From: Devosia sp.
GTDB taxonomy: Bacteria > Pseudomonadota > Alphaproteobacteria > Rhizobiales > Devosiaceae
Direction of reading: 5' to 3'
DNA length: 64,000 nt
Assembly (NCBI RefSeq): GCF_028290435.1
Contig: NZ_JAQGJV010000078.1
Coordinates: 54,340-118,339 of the forward strand
The notes beneath the pieces were generated by a model. It worked only from the letters and a program-made list of their open reading frames with translations. It ran no database searches and was not told where the DNA came from. Positions 20,810-31,114 of this stretch are shown piece by piece. A program made the translations under genes and the position numbers. How positions within the stretch are numbered: position 1 is the first letter of the stretch; each line of letters begins with the position of its first letter.

Positions 20810-22636
20810 TTAGTGGTTGTCGCGTGGGATGCCTTCGCTCTGGGCGATGCGCTGGTACTTTTCGGCGGGCTTGAGGATAGCGCCGTCGCCGAGCTGGCCG
20901 ACGATGCCGCGCTGGATTTCCTGCCACGGCGTCTGGTGCTTGGGATACTTGTAGCCGCCCATGGATTCCAGATCCGCACGACGCTTGGCGATTTCCGCGT
21001 CGTCGATCAGGATATTGGCAGAACCCTTGTTGAGGTCGATCCGCACGCGGTCGCCGGTGCGCAGGATGGCGAGATTGCCGCCGGCTGCGGCTTCCGGGGA
21101 GGCATTGAGGATCGAGGGCGAACCCGAAGTACCGGACTGGCGACCGTCACCGATGCAGGCCAGGGCAGTAATGCCCTTCTTGATCAGGTAGTTGGGTGGC
21201 CGCATGTTGACGACTTCCGCCGCGCCCGGGTAACCGATTGGGCCAGCGCCGCGCATGAACAGCAGTGTGTGTTCGTCGATCGCGAGTGAGGGATCGTCGA
21301 TCCGGTGGTGGTAGTCCTCGGGACCATCGAACACCACCGCCTTGCCCTCGAACATGCCGGGATGTTCGGGATTGTTCAGGTAGCGATCGCGGAACTCGGT
21401 CGAGATCACGCTGGTCTTCATGATGGCGTTGTCGAACAGATTGCCGCGCAGCACGAGGAAACCAGCCTCGGTCTTGAGCGGATTGTCAAAACGCCGGATG
21501 ACCTTGTCGTCTTGGATCGTCGTGGCGCGGCAGTTGTCGCCGATGGACTTGCCGTTGACGGTGGGCGCGTTCTCGCGGATCAGCCCCTGGCTCATCAGCT
21601 CGTTGACCACCGCCGGCACGCCGCCGGCATGGTAGAAGTCCTCGCCCAGATATTCGCCGGCCGGCTGCAGGTTCACCAGCAGCGGTACCTTGTGGCCATA
21701 GGTCTGGAAATCCTGCAGTTCCAGTTCCACGCCGATATGCTTGGCGATGGCCTGGATGTGGATCGGCGCATTGGTCGAACCGCCGATGGCCGAATTGACC
21801 ACGATGGTATTGATGAAATTGTCCTTGGTCAGGATATCGGACGGCTTCAGATCCTCACGCACCATGTCGACGATGCGCTTGCCAGTGCGATAAGCCATTT
21901 CCTGGCGATCGCGATACGGCGCGGGAATGGCGGCCGAACCCGGCAGCTGCATGCCCAGCGACTCGGCCAGCGAGTTCATGGTCGAGGCCGTGCCCATGGT
22001 GTTGCAATACCCCGTGGAGGGCGCCGATGACGCGACCAGCTCAATGAACTGCGCATAGTCGATTTCGCCGGCCGCCATCATCTGACGAGCCTTCCACACG
22101 ATGGTGCCCGAGCCCGTGCGCTCGCCCTTGTGCCAGCCATTCAGCATCGGGCCGACCGACAGGGCGATGGCCGGAATATTGACGGTGGCGGCGCCCATCA
22201 GCATGGCGGGCGTGGTCTTGTCGCAGCCGATGGTCAGCACCACGCCGTCCAGCGGATAGCCATAGAGCACTTCGACGAGACCGAGATAGGCCAGGTTCCG
22301 GTCGAGGCCCGCAGTGGGGCGCTTGCCGGTTTCCTGGATCGGATGCACAGGGAATTCGATGGCGATGCCGCCGGCTTCGCGAATGCCTTCGCGGACGCGT
22401 TCGGCCAGCACGATGTGGTGGCGATTGCACGGCGACAGGTCGGAGCCCGTTTGGGCGATGCCGATGATTGGCTTGTCGGACTGCAGCTCTTCGCGCGAGA
22501 CGCCAAAATTCATGTAGCGCTCGAGATAGAGCGCGGTCATGTCCGGATTATCCGGATTGTCGAACCAAGCGCGCGAGCGCAACTTTTTCGCTGCGCCCTG
22601 CCCGTTACCCGGACCGCCGCTGGTGTCTGCCGTCAT
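20810..22636 (-). CDS. IlvD/Edd-family sugar-acid dehydratase (XylD-like), probably galactonate dehydratase
   Basis: The enzyme belongs to the Fe-S IlvD/Edd dehydratases that turn an aldonate into its 2-keto-3-deoxy acid. The 608 residues begin after a GAGGAA ribosome site at 22636. Cluster cysteines appear in [22 protein letters not shown] and [12 protein letters not shown], with [13 protein letters not shown] and the C-terminal [20 protein letters not shown]. The protein resembles Caulobacter xylonate dehydratase XylD, including an RDNH-like end. The neighbours (dgoK, dgoA, lactonase, beta-galactosidase) point to D-galactonate as substrate; xylonate or arabinonate are alternatives. It is transcribed divergently from dgoK. 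Confidence 0.88.
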   Translation of the reverse strand: MTADTSGGPGNGQGAAKKLRSRAWFDNPDNPDMTALYLERYMNFGVSREELQSDKPIIGIAQTGSDLSPCNRHHIVLAERVREGIREAGGIAIEFPVHPIQETGKRPTAGLDRNLAYLGLVEVLYGYPLDGVVLTIGCDKTTPAMLMGAATVNIPAIALSVGPMLNGWHKGERTGSGTIVWKARQMMAAGEIDYAQFIELVASSAPSTGYCNTMGTASTMNSLAESLGMQLPGSAAIPAPYRDRQEMAYRTGKRIVDMVREDLKPSDILTKDNFINTIVVNSAIGGSTNAPIHIQAIAKHIGVELELQDFQTYGHKVPLLVNLQPAGEYLGEDFYHAGGVPAVVNELMSQGLIRENAPTVNGKSIGDNCRATTIQDDKVIRRFDNPLKTEAGFLVLRGNLFDNAIMKTSVISTEFRDRYLNNPEHPGMFEGKAVVFDGPEDYHHRIDDPSLAIDEHTLLFMRGAGPIGYPGAAEVVNMRPPNYLIKKGITALACIGDGRQSGTSGSPSILNASPEAAAGGNLAILRTGDRVRIDLNKGSANILIDDAEIAKRRADLESMGGYKYPKHQTPWQEIQRGIVGQLGDGAILKPAEKYQRIAQSEGIPRDNH

Positions 22637-22948
22637 TTTCTGTTCCTCATGTCCGCGATATGACGCCGCGGTAACGTGCCTCAACATTTTGCCATCTGTA
22701 CCACGACAGGGGCAAGAGGGAACGGGATTCTGTCGAAATTTCCCCGGTTTGGGCTGGCTCAAAATCTGCCGGGGAGATGTTTCCAGACGCCTGAACGGCC
22801 TTACCAAATGACGAGACGAGCCGATCCTCTGCGCCGATAGAAGCAGCAATGCGGCGAAGTCGATTGAGGCTAGCTGGAATCCGATGCAGGCGGTAGCGTT
22901 CGGCCCGATTGCGGCCGGATCGGTCGCGCATAAAGGGTGAGTTTTGCC
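22637..22948. other. Divergent control region between the dehydratase and dgoK
   Basis: These 312 bases hold no gene. Two transcripts must start here in opposite directions. I see only a weak CTGT...ACAG symmetry at 22696-22709 and no convincing operator or promoter pair. No regulator gene lies next to the block, so the controlling protein is unknown. Confidence 0.5.
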
Positions 22949-23872
22949 GTGACTGACAAAGTGGACTGGGTTGCCGTCGATTGGGGCACCTCCAACCTGC
23001 GCGCCTGGGGCATCGACGCCGCCGGGGCGGTCGCGGTTTCGCGCACCTCACCCAATGGCATGGGCAAGCTGACGCGCGAGCAATTTCCCGGCGCGCTGAG
23101 CGAGCTGCTGGAGGGCGTCGACAGCCAATCCAGCCAACCCATCCAGGTGCTGATCTGCGGCATGGCCGGGGCGCGGCAAGGCTGGCTGGAGGCCCCCTAT
23201 CTGCAGGCGCCCACCGACCTGCGCGGCCTGCTTGACGGCGCCGTCCGCCCCGAAATGCCCGACGCGCGTCTGGCCCCGGCAATCCTACCCGGTGTTTGCC
23301 AGAAAACCCCCGGCTCCGACAATGTGATGCGCGGCGAGGAAACCCAGTTGCTGGGGCTCGCGGCGCTCAACCCCGGCTTCAACGGCGTCGTCTGCATGCC
23401 GGGCACCCATTCGAAATGGGCGCAATTGTCTGGCACCCGCATCGAGCGCTTCGCCACCGCCATGACCGGCGAAATGTTCGAGGTGCTGCGCACCCACTCG
23501 GTTTTGCGCCATTCGCTGGGCGGGGACCTCGATGGGCCCGGGCGCGACGAAGGCTTTGCGGTCGGCGTTCAGGCCGGTCTCGACCATCCCGAAGGCCTCC
23601 TGGGCCAACTGTTCGAAGTGCGCGCCGGCTCACTGCTGTCGGGACGGCAGCCGGATTGGTGCGCCGGCTATCTGTCGGGCCTCCTGATCGGCAGTGAAAT
23701 CGGCGCCAATCGCGAATGGATCGGCGATGCCGAAGTACCGCTCATCGGCTCGGCGGCGCTTTGTGCGCTTTATGGCCAAGCTTTGACGCGGATCGGCGTG
23801 CGTTCGCGGCTGGTGGATGCTACCGAAGCGGTGCTGGCGGGCCTCAAGGCCGCGCGCCAATTTTCCTCTTAG
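22949..23872 (+). CDS. dgoK: 2-dehydro-3-deoxygalactonokinase
   Basis: DgoK phosphorylates 2-keto-3-deoxygalactonate at C6 with ATP, step four of the DeLey-Doudoroff route. The product has 307 residues from a GTG preceded by AGGGTGAG; an upstream GTG at 22937 would overlap that site. The ASKHA-type start [16 protein letters not shown] binds phosphate. Further motifs are [18 protein letters not shown] near 70, [20 protein letters not shown] near 145 and [15 protein letters not shown] near 170, all typical of the family. It sits 12 bases before dgoA in one operon. Confidence 0.95.
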   Translation: MTDKVDWVAVDWGTSNLRAWGIDAAGAVAVSRTSPNGMGKLTREQFPGALSELLEGVDSQSSQPIQVLICGMAGARQGWLEAPYLQAPTDLRGLLDGAVRPEMPDARLAPAILPGVCQKTPGSDNVMRGEETQLLGLAALNPGFNGVVCMPGTHSKWAQLSGTRIERFATAMTGEMFEVLRTHSVLRHSLGGDLDGPGRDEGFAVGVQAGLDHPEGLLGQLFEVRAGSLLSGRQPDWCAGYLSGLLIGSEIGANREWIGDAEVPLIGSAALCALYGQALTRIGVRSRLVDATEAVLAGLKAARQFSS

Positions 23873-23884
23873 CGGACGGACCTC

Positions 23885-24499
23885 ATGGAAACCCCTCGCC
23901 ACATCATCGCCATTCTGCGCGGCATCACGCCGGCCGAGATCATTGACGTCTGCAAGGCGCTGATCGATGCCGGCATCACCATGATCGAAGTGCCGCTCAA
24001 TTCGCCCGACGCGCTGACCAGCATTTCGCTGGCGTCCAACACCTTTGGCGACACCGCCATGATCGGCGCTGGCACGGTGCTGAGTAAAAAACAGGTCCTG
24101 GCGGTCGCCGATGCCGGCGGCACCTTCATCGTCTCGCCCGATACCAACAAGGCGGTGATCGAGGAGACGGTGCGCATCCATCTCGCCTCCTATCCGGGCG
24201 TGTTCACGCCCACCGATGCCTTCCGCGCCATCCGGGCGGGCGCCACCGGGCTCAAGTTCTTCCCCGCCGAAGTGCTGGGGCCAAAGGGCATCAAGGCCAT
24301 CAAGGCCGTGCTGCCGCCAGAATTGCCGCTCTATGCGGTGGGCGGCGCCGATCCGGGCAATTTCGCCGAGTTCTTCGCCGCCGGCTGCGTCGGCTTCGGG
24401 CTGGGCACCTATCTCTACAAGCCGGGCATGGAACTGTCGCAGACCGCTGAGCATGCGGCGTTGGCCGTTGCCGCCTATGACCGGGGCCAAGCCCAATGA
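23885..24499 (+). CDS. dgoA: 2-dehydro-3-deoxy-6-phosphogalactonate aldolase
   Basis: DgoA splits KDPGal into pyruvate and glyceraldehyde-3-phosphate. The 204-residue class I aldolase of the KDPG type shows IIAILRGITPAEIIDVCKAL at the start and GITMIEVPLNSPDA near 31-44 (catalytic Glu). AMIGAGTVLSKKQV follows, and the Schiff-base lysine is in TGLKFFPAEVLGPKGIKAIK near residue 122. The stop overlaps the next start as ATGA, so dgoK, dgoA, the lactonase and probably the beta-galactosidase are one transcript. Confidence 0.95.
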   Translation: METPRHIIAILRGITPAEIIDVCKALIDAGITMIEVPLNSPDALTSISLASNTFGDTAMIGAGTVLSKKQVLAVADAGGTFIVSPDTNKAVIEETVRIHLASYPGVFTPTDAFRAIRAGATGLKFFPAEVLGPKGIKAIKAVLPPELPLYAVGGADPGNFAEFFAAGCVGFGLGTYLYKPGMELSQTAEHAALAVAAYDRGQAQ

Positions 24500-25371
24500 G
24501 CCAAACGGCCCGCCTGCTGATCAACAGCCAATGCGCCCTCGGCGAAGGTCCGTTCTGGCACCCGCTGCGCCAGCAATTGTTCTTTTTCGATATCAACAAT
24601 CGCAAACTGTTCGCGGCTGAAGCCGATGGCGCGGTCGCCAATATCTGGTCGTTCGACGAGATCGTTGCGGCAGCGGCGGTGATCGACAATGACACGCTGG
24701 CACTTGCCACGGAAACCGGGCTCAAGCGCTATGACCTGTTGACCGGGGCGACCAGCTTGATCGTGCCGATCGAGGCCGACGACGCCAGCACGCGCACGAA
24801 TGATAGCCGCGTGCATCCGTCCGGCGCCTTCTGGATCGGCACCATGCGCAAGGAAGAGGACGAGCCAGGCGGTGCGGTCTACCACTATCGCGCTGGCAAG
24901 CTGACCACCATCCGCACGCAGGTCAAAATCCCCAACGCCACCTGCTTTTCGGCCGATGGACGCACCGCCTATTGGAGCGATACGCCGACCAAGCAGATAC
25001 TCAAATGCGCGGCCGATCCCGCCACCGGTCTGCCGGTTGGCGAATGGTTGATATTTGCCGATGTGTCCGACGGTCGTGGCTATCCCGATGGCGCCGTCGT
25101 CGATAGCGAAGGCTATCTGTGGAACGCCAAATGGGGCGGCAATTGCGTGGTCCGGCATGCGCCGGACGGCTCGATTGATCGTATCATTGAAGTGCCCGTC
25201 AGCCAGGTAAGTTGCCCGGCTTTTGGCGGCCCCGGCCTCAAGACCCTGTTCCTGACCACCGCCGCCAAGACGCTCAGCGCCGACCAGCTCGCCGCCGAAA
25301 AAGTCGCGGGCGGTGTCTTCGCCATCGAGCTCGATATCGCCGGCCAGCCTGAACCCCTCATCACACTCTAA
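24496..25371 (+). CDS. SMP-30/gluconolactonase-family sugar lactonase (probable galactonolactonase)
   Basis: The six-bladed beta-propeller opens the lactone made by sugar dehydrogenases to the free aldonate. The 291 residues carry the metal ligands in ALGEGPFWHPLRQQLFFFDI (Glu near 15), TRTNDSRVHPSGAFWIGTM (Asn/Asp near 100) and GYPDGAVVDSEGYLWNAKWG (Asp near 200). The family handles several lactones; the neighbours favour D-galactono-1,4-lactone. No signal peptide is present, so it acts in the cytosol. The start is fixed by the 4-base overlap with dgoA. Confidence 0.9.
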   Translation: MSQTARLLINSQCALGEGPFWHPLRQQLFFFDINNRKLFAAEADGAVANIWSFDEIVAAAAVIDNDTLALATETGLKRYDLLTGATSLIVPIEADDASTRTNDSRVHPSGAFWIGTMRKEEDEPGGAVYHYRAGKLTTIRTQVKIPNATCFSADGRTAYWSDTPTKQILKCAADPATGLPVGEWLIFADVSDGRGYPDGAVVDSEGYLWNAKWGGNCVVRHAPDGSIDRIIEVPVSQVSCPAFGGPGLKTLFLTTAAKTLSADQLAAEKVAGGVFAIELDIAGQPEPLITL

Positions 25372-25382
25372 GAGTCCACGTA

Positions 25383-27338
25383 ATGACCCCTGCCCTCGGC
25401 GTTTGCTACTATCCCGAACATTGGCCCGAGGCATGGTGGGAGAGCGACGCCAAGCGCATGGCCGAGGTCGGCATCACGTTCGTGCGAATCGGGGAATTCG
25501 CCTGGTCCAAGTTCGAACCCGCGCCGGGTGACCTGCAATTCGACTGGATCATCCGCGCCATGGATGCGCTGGGCCGGCACGGGCTGCAGGTGATCGTTGG
25601 TACCCCGACAGCGACGCCGCCGCGCTGGATGGTCGACAAGCATCCTGACATGCTGTCGGTGGACAAAGAGGGCCGGCAGCGCGGCTTCGGCTCGCGCCGG
25701 CACTACGATTTTTCCCATCTCGGCTATCGCGAAGAAGCTGGACGGATCACTCGGCTCTTGGCCGATGCCGTGGGCGACCACCCGGCTTTGGGCGGCTGGC
25801 AGACCGACAATGAATATGGCTGCCACGACACGACCTATTCCTATTCGCCGGCTGCCAAAGCCGGTTTCCAGGCTTGGCTGGCCCAGAAATACGGCACGGT
25901 CGATGCGCTCAACACGGCTTGGGGCAATATCTTCTGGTCGATGGAATACAACCGCTTTGACCAGGTCGAATTGCCCAACCTGCTGGTGACCGAAGCCGCG
26001 CCGGCCCATGCGCTGGACTTCCGCCGCTATGCTTCAGACCAGGTGGCGGAATTCAACAAGGTGCAGTTCGATATTCTTAAGGCGCGGCGGCCTGACCTGC
26101 CAGTGATCCACAATTTCATGAGCCGCACCAGCGACTTCGATCATTATGACGTGGCCAAAACCCTCGATATTGCCAGCTGGGACAGCTACCCGCTGGGCCA
26201 TCTGGCGGTCAGCAATGAGTCCGACGAGCTCAAGCACCAGTATATGCGCCAGGGCGACCCCGATAATGCCGCCTTCCACCATGACCTCTATCGCACCGTC
26301 GGCCACGGCCGCTGGTGGATCATGGAGCAGCAGCCGGGTCCGGTGAACTGGGCCGATTTCAATCCCGATCCCCTGCCCGGCATGGCCCGGCTCTGGGCTT
26401 GGGAAGCGTTCGCGCATGGCGCGGAAGTAGTCTCCTATTTCCGTTGGCGGCAGGCGCCGTTCGCGCAGGAGCAGATGCATGCCGGCCTGCTGCGGCCCGA
26501 TAGCGAACCGGCCCCGGCGCATGGCGAAGCCATGCAGGTGGCGCAGGAGCTGAAGGCGACGGGCATTGCCGGGGTTGCCGGCAAAGCGCGCGTCGCCGTC
26601 GTCTATGATTATCAAAGCGAATGGGCCTGGGAGATCGCCCCGCAGGCCAAGGGGTTCTCGCATGGCGCGCATGTGCGGGCGCTCTATTCGGCGTTCCGCA
26701 AGCATGGCATCGATATCGATGTGCTGTCGCCGCACACGACCAGTTTCGCCGGATATGACATTGTGGCCATTCCGGCGCTGTTCGCTTGGAACGATGCGCT
26801 GCGGACGGCAATCGAGACATTCGAGGGCCAATTGCTGATCGGGCCGCGCAGCGGTTCGAAGACGCAGGACTTTGCCATTCCGGCGAAACTGGCGCCGGAT
26901 CTGCCCCGCAATATGATGGATCTGCGGGTCACCCGCGTATCGACCACAGATCCGGTGCATCAGACCCCGGTCAAGGGTGGCGGCGCAGTGCACCACTGGC
27001 GCGAGCGCGTCGAGACCGGCGGCGAAGTCGTAATTGAAGACGAAGACAACCTGCCGGTGCTGGTGTCGCAGGGCAAGCTGTTCTACCTCACCGCCAGCGG
27101 CAACAAAGCGCTGGTGCAGCGCGTGGTCGATTACCTGATCGCCGAGGCCGACCTGCCGGTGCTGAACCTGCCGGCTGGCGTGCGCTGCCGGGTGCGCGGC
27201 GGGTTCCGCATCTACGTCAACTACGGTGCAGGCGCCGCGACGCTCAACAAGGCGGCTGATGAAGCCGGCTATGTGGTTGGCGAAGCGAGCATTCCCGGAG
27301 CGGGCGTCACTGTAGCGCGGCTCGCCACGGCCGGGTGA
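25383..27338 (+). CDS. Beta-galactosidase, glycoside hydrolase family 42
   Basis: The enzyme releases galactose from lactose-like or plant galactosides. The 651 residues follow the GH42 plan: a catalytic TIM barrel starting LGVCYYPEHWPEAWWESDA, an acid/base Glu in GGWQTDNEYGCHDT near residue 144, and the nucleophile Glu in RWWIMEQQPGPVNW near 308. The trimerisation domain follows (VAVVYDYQSEWAWEI near 400), then a short C-terminal beta domain. No signal peptide, so the substrate must be imported; no transporter is in the window. It starts 11 bases after the lactonase, and its last 32 bases overlap the convergent comEC. Confidence 0.95.
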   Translation: MTPALGVCYYPEHWPEAWWESDAKRMAEVGITFVRIGEFAWSKFEPAPGDLQFDWIIRAMDALGRHGLQVIVGTPTATPPRWMVDKHPDMLSVDKEGRQRGFGSRRHYDFSHLGYREEAGRITRLLADAVGDHPALGGWQTDNEYGCHDTTYSYSPAAKAGFQAWLAQKYGTVDALNTAWGNIFWSMEYNRFDQVELPNLLVTEAAPAHALDFRRYASDQVAEFNKVQFDILKARRPDLPVIHNFMSRTSDFDHYDVAKTLDIASWDSYPLGHLAVSNESDELKHQYMRQGDPDNAAFHHDLYRTVGHGRWWIMEQQPGPVNWADFNPDPLPGMARLWAWEAFAHGAEVVSYFRWRQAPFAQEQMHAGLLRPDSEPAPAHGEAMQVAQELKATGIAGVAGKARVAVVYDYQSEWAWEIAPQAKGFSHGAHVRALYSAFRKHGIDIDVLSPHTTSFAGYDIVAIPALFAWNDALRTAIETFEGQLLIGPRSGSKTQDFAIPAKLAPDLPRNMMDLRVTRVSTTDPVHQTPVKGGGAVHHWRERVETGGEVVIEDEDNLPVLVSQGKLFYLTASGNKALVQRVVDYLIAEADLPVLNLPAGVRCRVRGGFRIYVNYGAGAATLNKAADEAGYVVGEASIPGAGVTVARLATAG

Positions 27339-29456
27339 GATTGGCCACTGCGGGGCGGACGTCGAACCGCCCTGCAGCCGCGTCCCAGCGTAGCCATTGC
27401 ACGCCAGTGTTCCGCAGGGTTTTCGCATCGATCACCTGCGCCCCACAATATTGGGGCGCGGGAATACGGGCGATGACGAGATCGTTGCGCTCGCAGTCCT
27501 CGGCGAAGGCCTCTACACTTTTGATCACCGATATCGAAAAGCGGTCATTGGCATAGACGCAGGCGACGCTATCGCAATGCGCGCCAGCCAGTTTCGGTGC
27601 GAAGTCTTCCTGATAATACTCGCTCCAGACATCGACGGCGAAAGTGCCGTCCTTGCCGGTGAGCAGACCCATGCCGCCGCCATCGCGCACCGCCACGGCT
27701 TGGGTCGTATCGGCGATCAGCACATCCGGTCTGGTATCGAGCGCGAACAGCAAAATAGCGGGAATCGCCAGAACCGGGCCGGCGAAGCGCCAATAGTTCT
27801 TGATGAAGGCGAACCAAGCCATCGCCAACAGGCCGATGAACAGCGCAATCGGCGTGAGTAGCGGGTTCGATTCCAACCCCTGGCTCCAATTGGCCACCAG
27901 CGTTGCCACATCCACCATGCGCTCGATGCCCCAGCCCATGGCAATGAGGAAGGGCTGCTCGACCCCGAACGGCATGGCCAGCACCGACGCGATGGCAGTT
28001 GGCATGATGATGAAGCTGACCACCGGCAGCACCAGCACATTGCTGAGCACGCCAAGCGGCGCGGTCTGCTGGAAATGGTAGGCCGAGAACAGCAAAGTGG
28101 CGGTGCCGGCAATCAGGCTGGTCAGCGCGGCGACCCAGACATGGTTAACCGACCGGCCAATCCATCCCCTGCCCTCGACCGGCGGTTTGCGCGGCAACTC
28201 GTAGACTCCGATCAACGCCACCACAGCCGCGAACGATAGTTGGAAACTGGCGCGGAACACGCTGGCGGGATCGATGAGGATGATGGCCAGGGCTGCGATG
28301 GCGACATTGCGCATGGTCAGCGCCCGGCGCCCGGCCAGGATCGCCCCAAAGATCAGGCCCAGCATCAGGGTCGATCGGAGCGCCGGAACATTGGCGAGGC
28401 CACCGGCGAGCAAGAGATAGAAACATGCAGCAAGAATGCCGCCGACCGCCGCGATCTTCTTGATTGGCAAGCGCTGCGTCCAGCCGGACAATGCGGCCAA
28501 AGCCACCGCAGCAGAAAGAACACGCCGCCCGCCACCAGCGACAGGTGCAGCCCCGAAATTGAATAGATATGCGCCAGCCCCGACGCTGCCATCACGTCGC
28601 GCGTTTCATCGGAAATCAGGCTCTGGTCGCCCATCACCATGGCGTCGCCGATTGCGGCGGACGAGCCGGTCAAAACATGCCCGATGCGTTCGGCAATCGA
28701 ACGACGCAGTCCCTCGATAGCGCGGGTCGGATCGAAACTTGAACCGTTGGAAACTAGGGCCAGCCCACTCGTGACATTGCCGTAAGCACCGATGCCGGCA
28801 AAATAACCATGGAACTGGCTGTCGAAGGCACCTGGCAATACCGGACCAGGAATCGGCGCCAGCCGCAATTTGCCCTCGATGACGTCACCCGGCGCTAGCG
28901 GCGGGTCGGCGCCAATGAGCAGCCGTGCCCGCGTCACCCCAGCCGGCTTGCTATCGCCGATCGCAACCAGATTGGAGACCACGATGCGACGCTGGGTTTC
29001 CGTCTGCGACAGGATTTCGTCCACCGTCGCCTGATATTGCCCATAGACCGGAAACCGCAACATCGGCGTTCCGAACAGCAATCCGTGAATCGGCAGCATG
29101 CACACGCCGGCCCAGATCGCCGAAACCAGCAGCAGGACGCGAAAGCGCGCGATATGCGGCAGGGAGACAACAAGAAATCCAGCAAGCAGGATCGCCACGC
29201 CCAGCAAAGCCCACGGATTGGGCTCGAATGCCACCTGGCTATAAGCCACCATTCCGCCAATAACGCAGAATGGCAGCAGCACGAACAGCCGCCGCGTCTC
29301 AACCGCTTCGACCACTGCATCGCGCGCCGAAACCGCAACACGGCGCCACAGCGGACTTGTAGCCGCCGGCAAGCGGCCCGGGCGCAAGACGAGCGAGCCC
29401 CGCGGCTTGGGCGGCGCCGGCAGCTCGGTGGTCTCCAGCGTTTCCGCGCTCAGCAC
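27307..29456 (-). pseudogene. comEC: ComEC/Rec2 competence protein, frameshifted into two frames
   Basis: ComEC forms the inner-membrane channel for DNA uptake. The first frame (from 29456) carries the N-terminal DUF4131-like domain and the start of the competence domain up to AHIYSISGLHLSLVAGGVFF and LLRWL. The second frame resumes with AALSGWTQRLPIKKIAAVGG and continues through the polytopic core to the end at 27307. The switch lies at about 28495-28505, around a CTTTGG run. One extra base there would restore LLRWL-LAALSGWTQ. There are no other lesions, so recent inactivation or a sequencing error are both possible. The start is a GTG. Confidence 0.85.
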
Positions 29457-29537
29457 CGGCCTGGCCCCCCGCCCTTGCGCTCATGCCCGCCTATGCTACA
29501 CACGGCACCGAAACTCGTCCAACCGTTCCGGTCTATA

Positions 29538-30956
29538 ATGTCTCAGGTCGTCACTCGCTTCGCCCCCTCGCCCACCGGCTATCTGCACATCGGCGGTGCC
29601 CGCACCGCGCTGTTCAGTTGGGCCTATGCCCGCAAGATGGGCGGCAAGATGCTGCTGCGCATCGAGGACACCGACCGCGAACGCTCCACCGAAGCCGCTG
29701 TCGAGGCGATCAAGGATGGCCTGAGCTGGCTCGGCCTGCATTGGGATGGCGACGCCATCAGCCAGTTCGGCCGCGCTTCGCGCCATGCCGAAATCGCCCA
29801 TGAGCTGATCGCGCGCGGTCACGCTTACAAGTGCTATTGCTCGCCCGCCGAGCTGGACCAGATGCGCGAAGAGGCCCGCGCCGCCGGCAAGCCGCCGCGC
29901 TACAATGGCTATTGGCGCGATCGCGATCAGTCCGAGGCTCCGGCCGGCGTCGCCCCAGTCATCCGCATCAAGTCGCCGCTCAGCGGCGATATTGTGGTGC
30001 ATGACCATGTGCAGGGCGAGGTGGTGTTCAAGGCCGAGAACCTGGATGACTTCATCATCCTGCGTTCCGACGGCACGCCGACCTATATGCATGCCGTGGT
30101 CGTGGACGACCATGACATGGGCGTCACCCACATCATCCGCGGCGACGATCATCTGACCAACGCCGCGCGCCAGATCGTGGTCTATAACGCCATGGGTTGG
30201 GACATTCCCGAGATGGCCCATATTCCATTGATCCACGGGCCGGACGGCGCCAAGCTCTCCAAGCGCCACGGTGCACTCGGCGTCGAGGCCTATCGCCAGA
30301 TGGGCTATCTGCCTGAGGCCCTGCGCAATTATCTGGCGCGGCTCGGCTGGTCGCACGACGACGACGAGATTTTCTCCAGCGAGCAGATGATCGAGTGGTT
30401 CAGCCTCGACGGTCTCAACAAGGGCGCGGCCCGGTTCGATTTCGTCAAGCTTGAGAGCATCAATGGCCACTACATCCGCGAGGCAAAGCCGGACTATCTG
30501 TACGGCGTGATGATTGCCCTGGCCGAAGAAGTTGGCCGACTGGCGGACCTGGAAGGCCTGACCGCCGACAAGGCCACCGTGCTTGCCGCCCTGCCCGAAC
30601 TGCAGCCGCGCGCCAAGACCATTTTGGAGCTGATCGACCTAGCGCAATTCATCTATGCGTCACGTCCGTTGCCTATCGATAGCGCGGCCTCGGCGCTGCT
30701 GACACCGGACGCACGCTCCGTGCTCGGCGATGTGCGGGACCTGTTGATCGGGTTGAACGATTGGAGCGTGGAAGCAATCGACGCGGCGATGCGTACCCTG
30801 GCCGAGGCCAAGGGGCTGAAGCTGGGCAAGCTGGCTCAGCCGTTGCGCGCGGCGCTGACCGGACGCACTGTGTCGCCGGGGATTTTCGAGGTGATGGTTT
30901 TGATTGGCCGGGACGAGAGCCTCGCCCGCCTGGGAGACCAGATCGACACGAAATAA
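29538..30956 (+). CDS. gltX: Glutamyl-tRNA synthetase
   Basis: GltX charges tRNA-Glu (and in many alphaproteobacteria tRNA-Gln) with glutamate. The 472-residue class I enzyme has the HIGH motif in [20 protein letters not shown] near residues 7-26 and the KMSKS motif as [16 protein letters not shown] near 240. An incomplete zinc-like site ([12 protein letters not shown]) lies near 98. The start at [12 protein letters not shown] is preferred over a longer frame that enters the comEC region on the other strand. comEC diverges from it with 81 bases between. Confidence 0.96.
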   Translation: MSQVVTRFAPSPTGYLHIGGARTALFSWAYARKMGGKMLLRIEDTDRERSTEAAVEAIKDGLSWLGLHWDGDAISQFGRASRHAEIAHELIARGHAYKCYCSPAELDQMREEARAAGKPPRYNGYWRDRDQSEAPAGVAPVIRIKSPLSGDIVVHDHVQGEVVFKAENLDDFIILRSDGTPTYMHAVVVDDHDMGVTHIIRGDDHLTNAARQIVVYNAMGWDIPEMAHIPLIHGPDGAKLSKRHGALGVEAYRQMGYLPEALRNYLARLGWSHDDDEIFSSEQMIEWFSLDGLNKGAARFDFVKLESINGHYIREAKPDYLYGVMIALAEEVGRLADLEGLTADKATVLAALPELQPRAKTILELIDLAQFIYASRPLPIDSAASALLTPDARSVLGDVRDLLIGLNDWSVEAIDAAMRTLAEAKGLKLGKLAQPLRAALTGRTVSPGIFEVMVLIGRDESLARLGDQIDTK

Positions 30957-30967
30957 TGACAGTTAGG

Positions 30968-30988
30968 TGGGTAAGGAATGCTTACCCA
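30968..30988 (+). terminator. Hairpin after gltX, weak terminator
   Basis: The 8-bp stem TGGGTAAG/CTTACCCA with a 5-base loop lies 12 bases after the gltX stop. It is followed by TCAATTGCTT, which is only weakly T-rich, so termination may be partial. Confidence 0.5.
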
Positions 30989-31033
30989 TCAATTGCTTCG
31001 CGACGGCAAAAGCTGATACCTCAGGAGCAGCCT

Positions 31034-31114
31034 ATGCCTAAGCCACATTTGCCGGCCCAGCTCAACGAAACTCCTTTTCTATTGGGTTGCGGGCCATCGA
31101 GGAGAGCTGAATGA
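31034..31114 (+). CDS. 26-codon upstream ORF coupled to gltA
   Basis: A short frame reads [20 protein letters not shown] and ends PSRRAE. It has an excellent ribosome site, AGGAG, 6 bases before its ATG. Its TGA overlaps the gltA start as ATGA. Position, ribosome site and overlap argue that it is translated and couples to gltA, as a leader peptide or a regulatory uORF. I do not recognise the peptide. It could still be chance, and gltA also has its own GGAGA site inside this frame. Confidence 0.5.
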   Translation: MPKPHLPAQLNETPFLLGCGPSRRAE

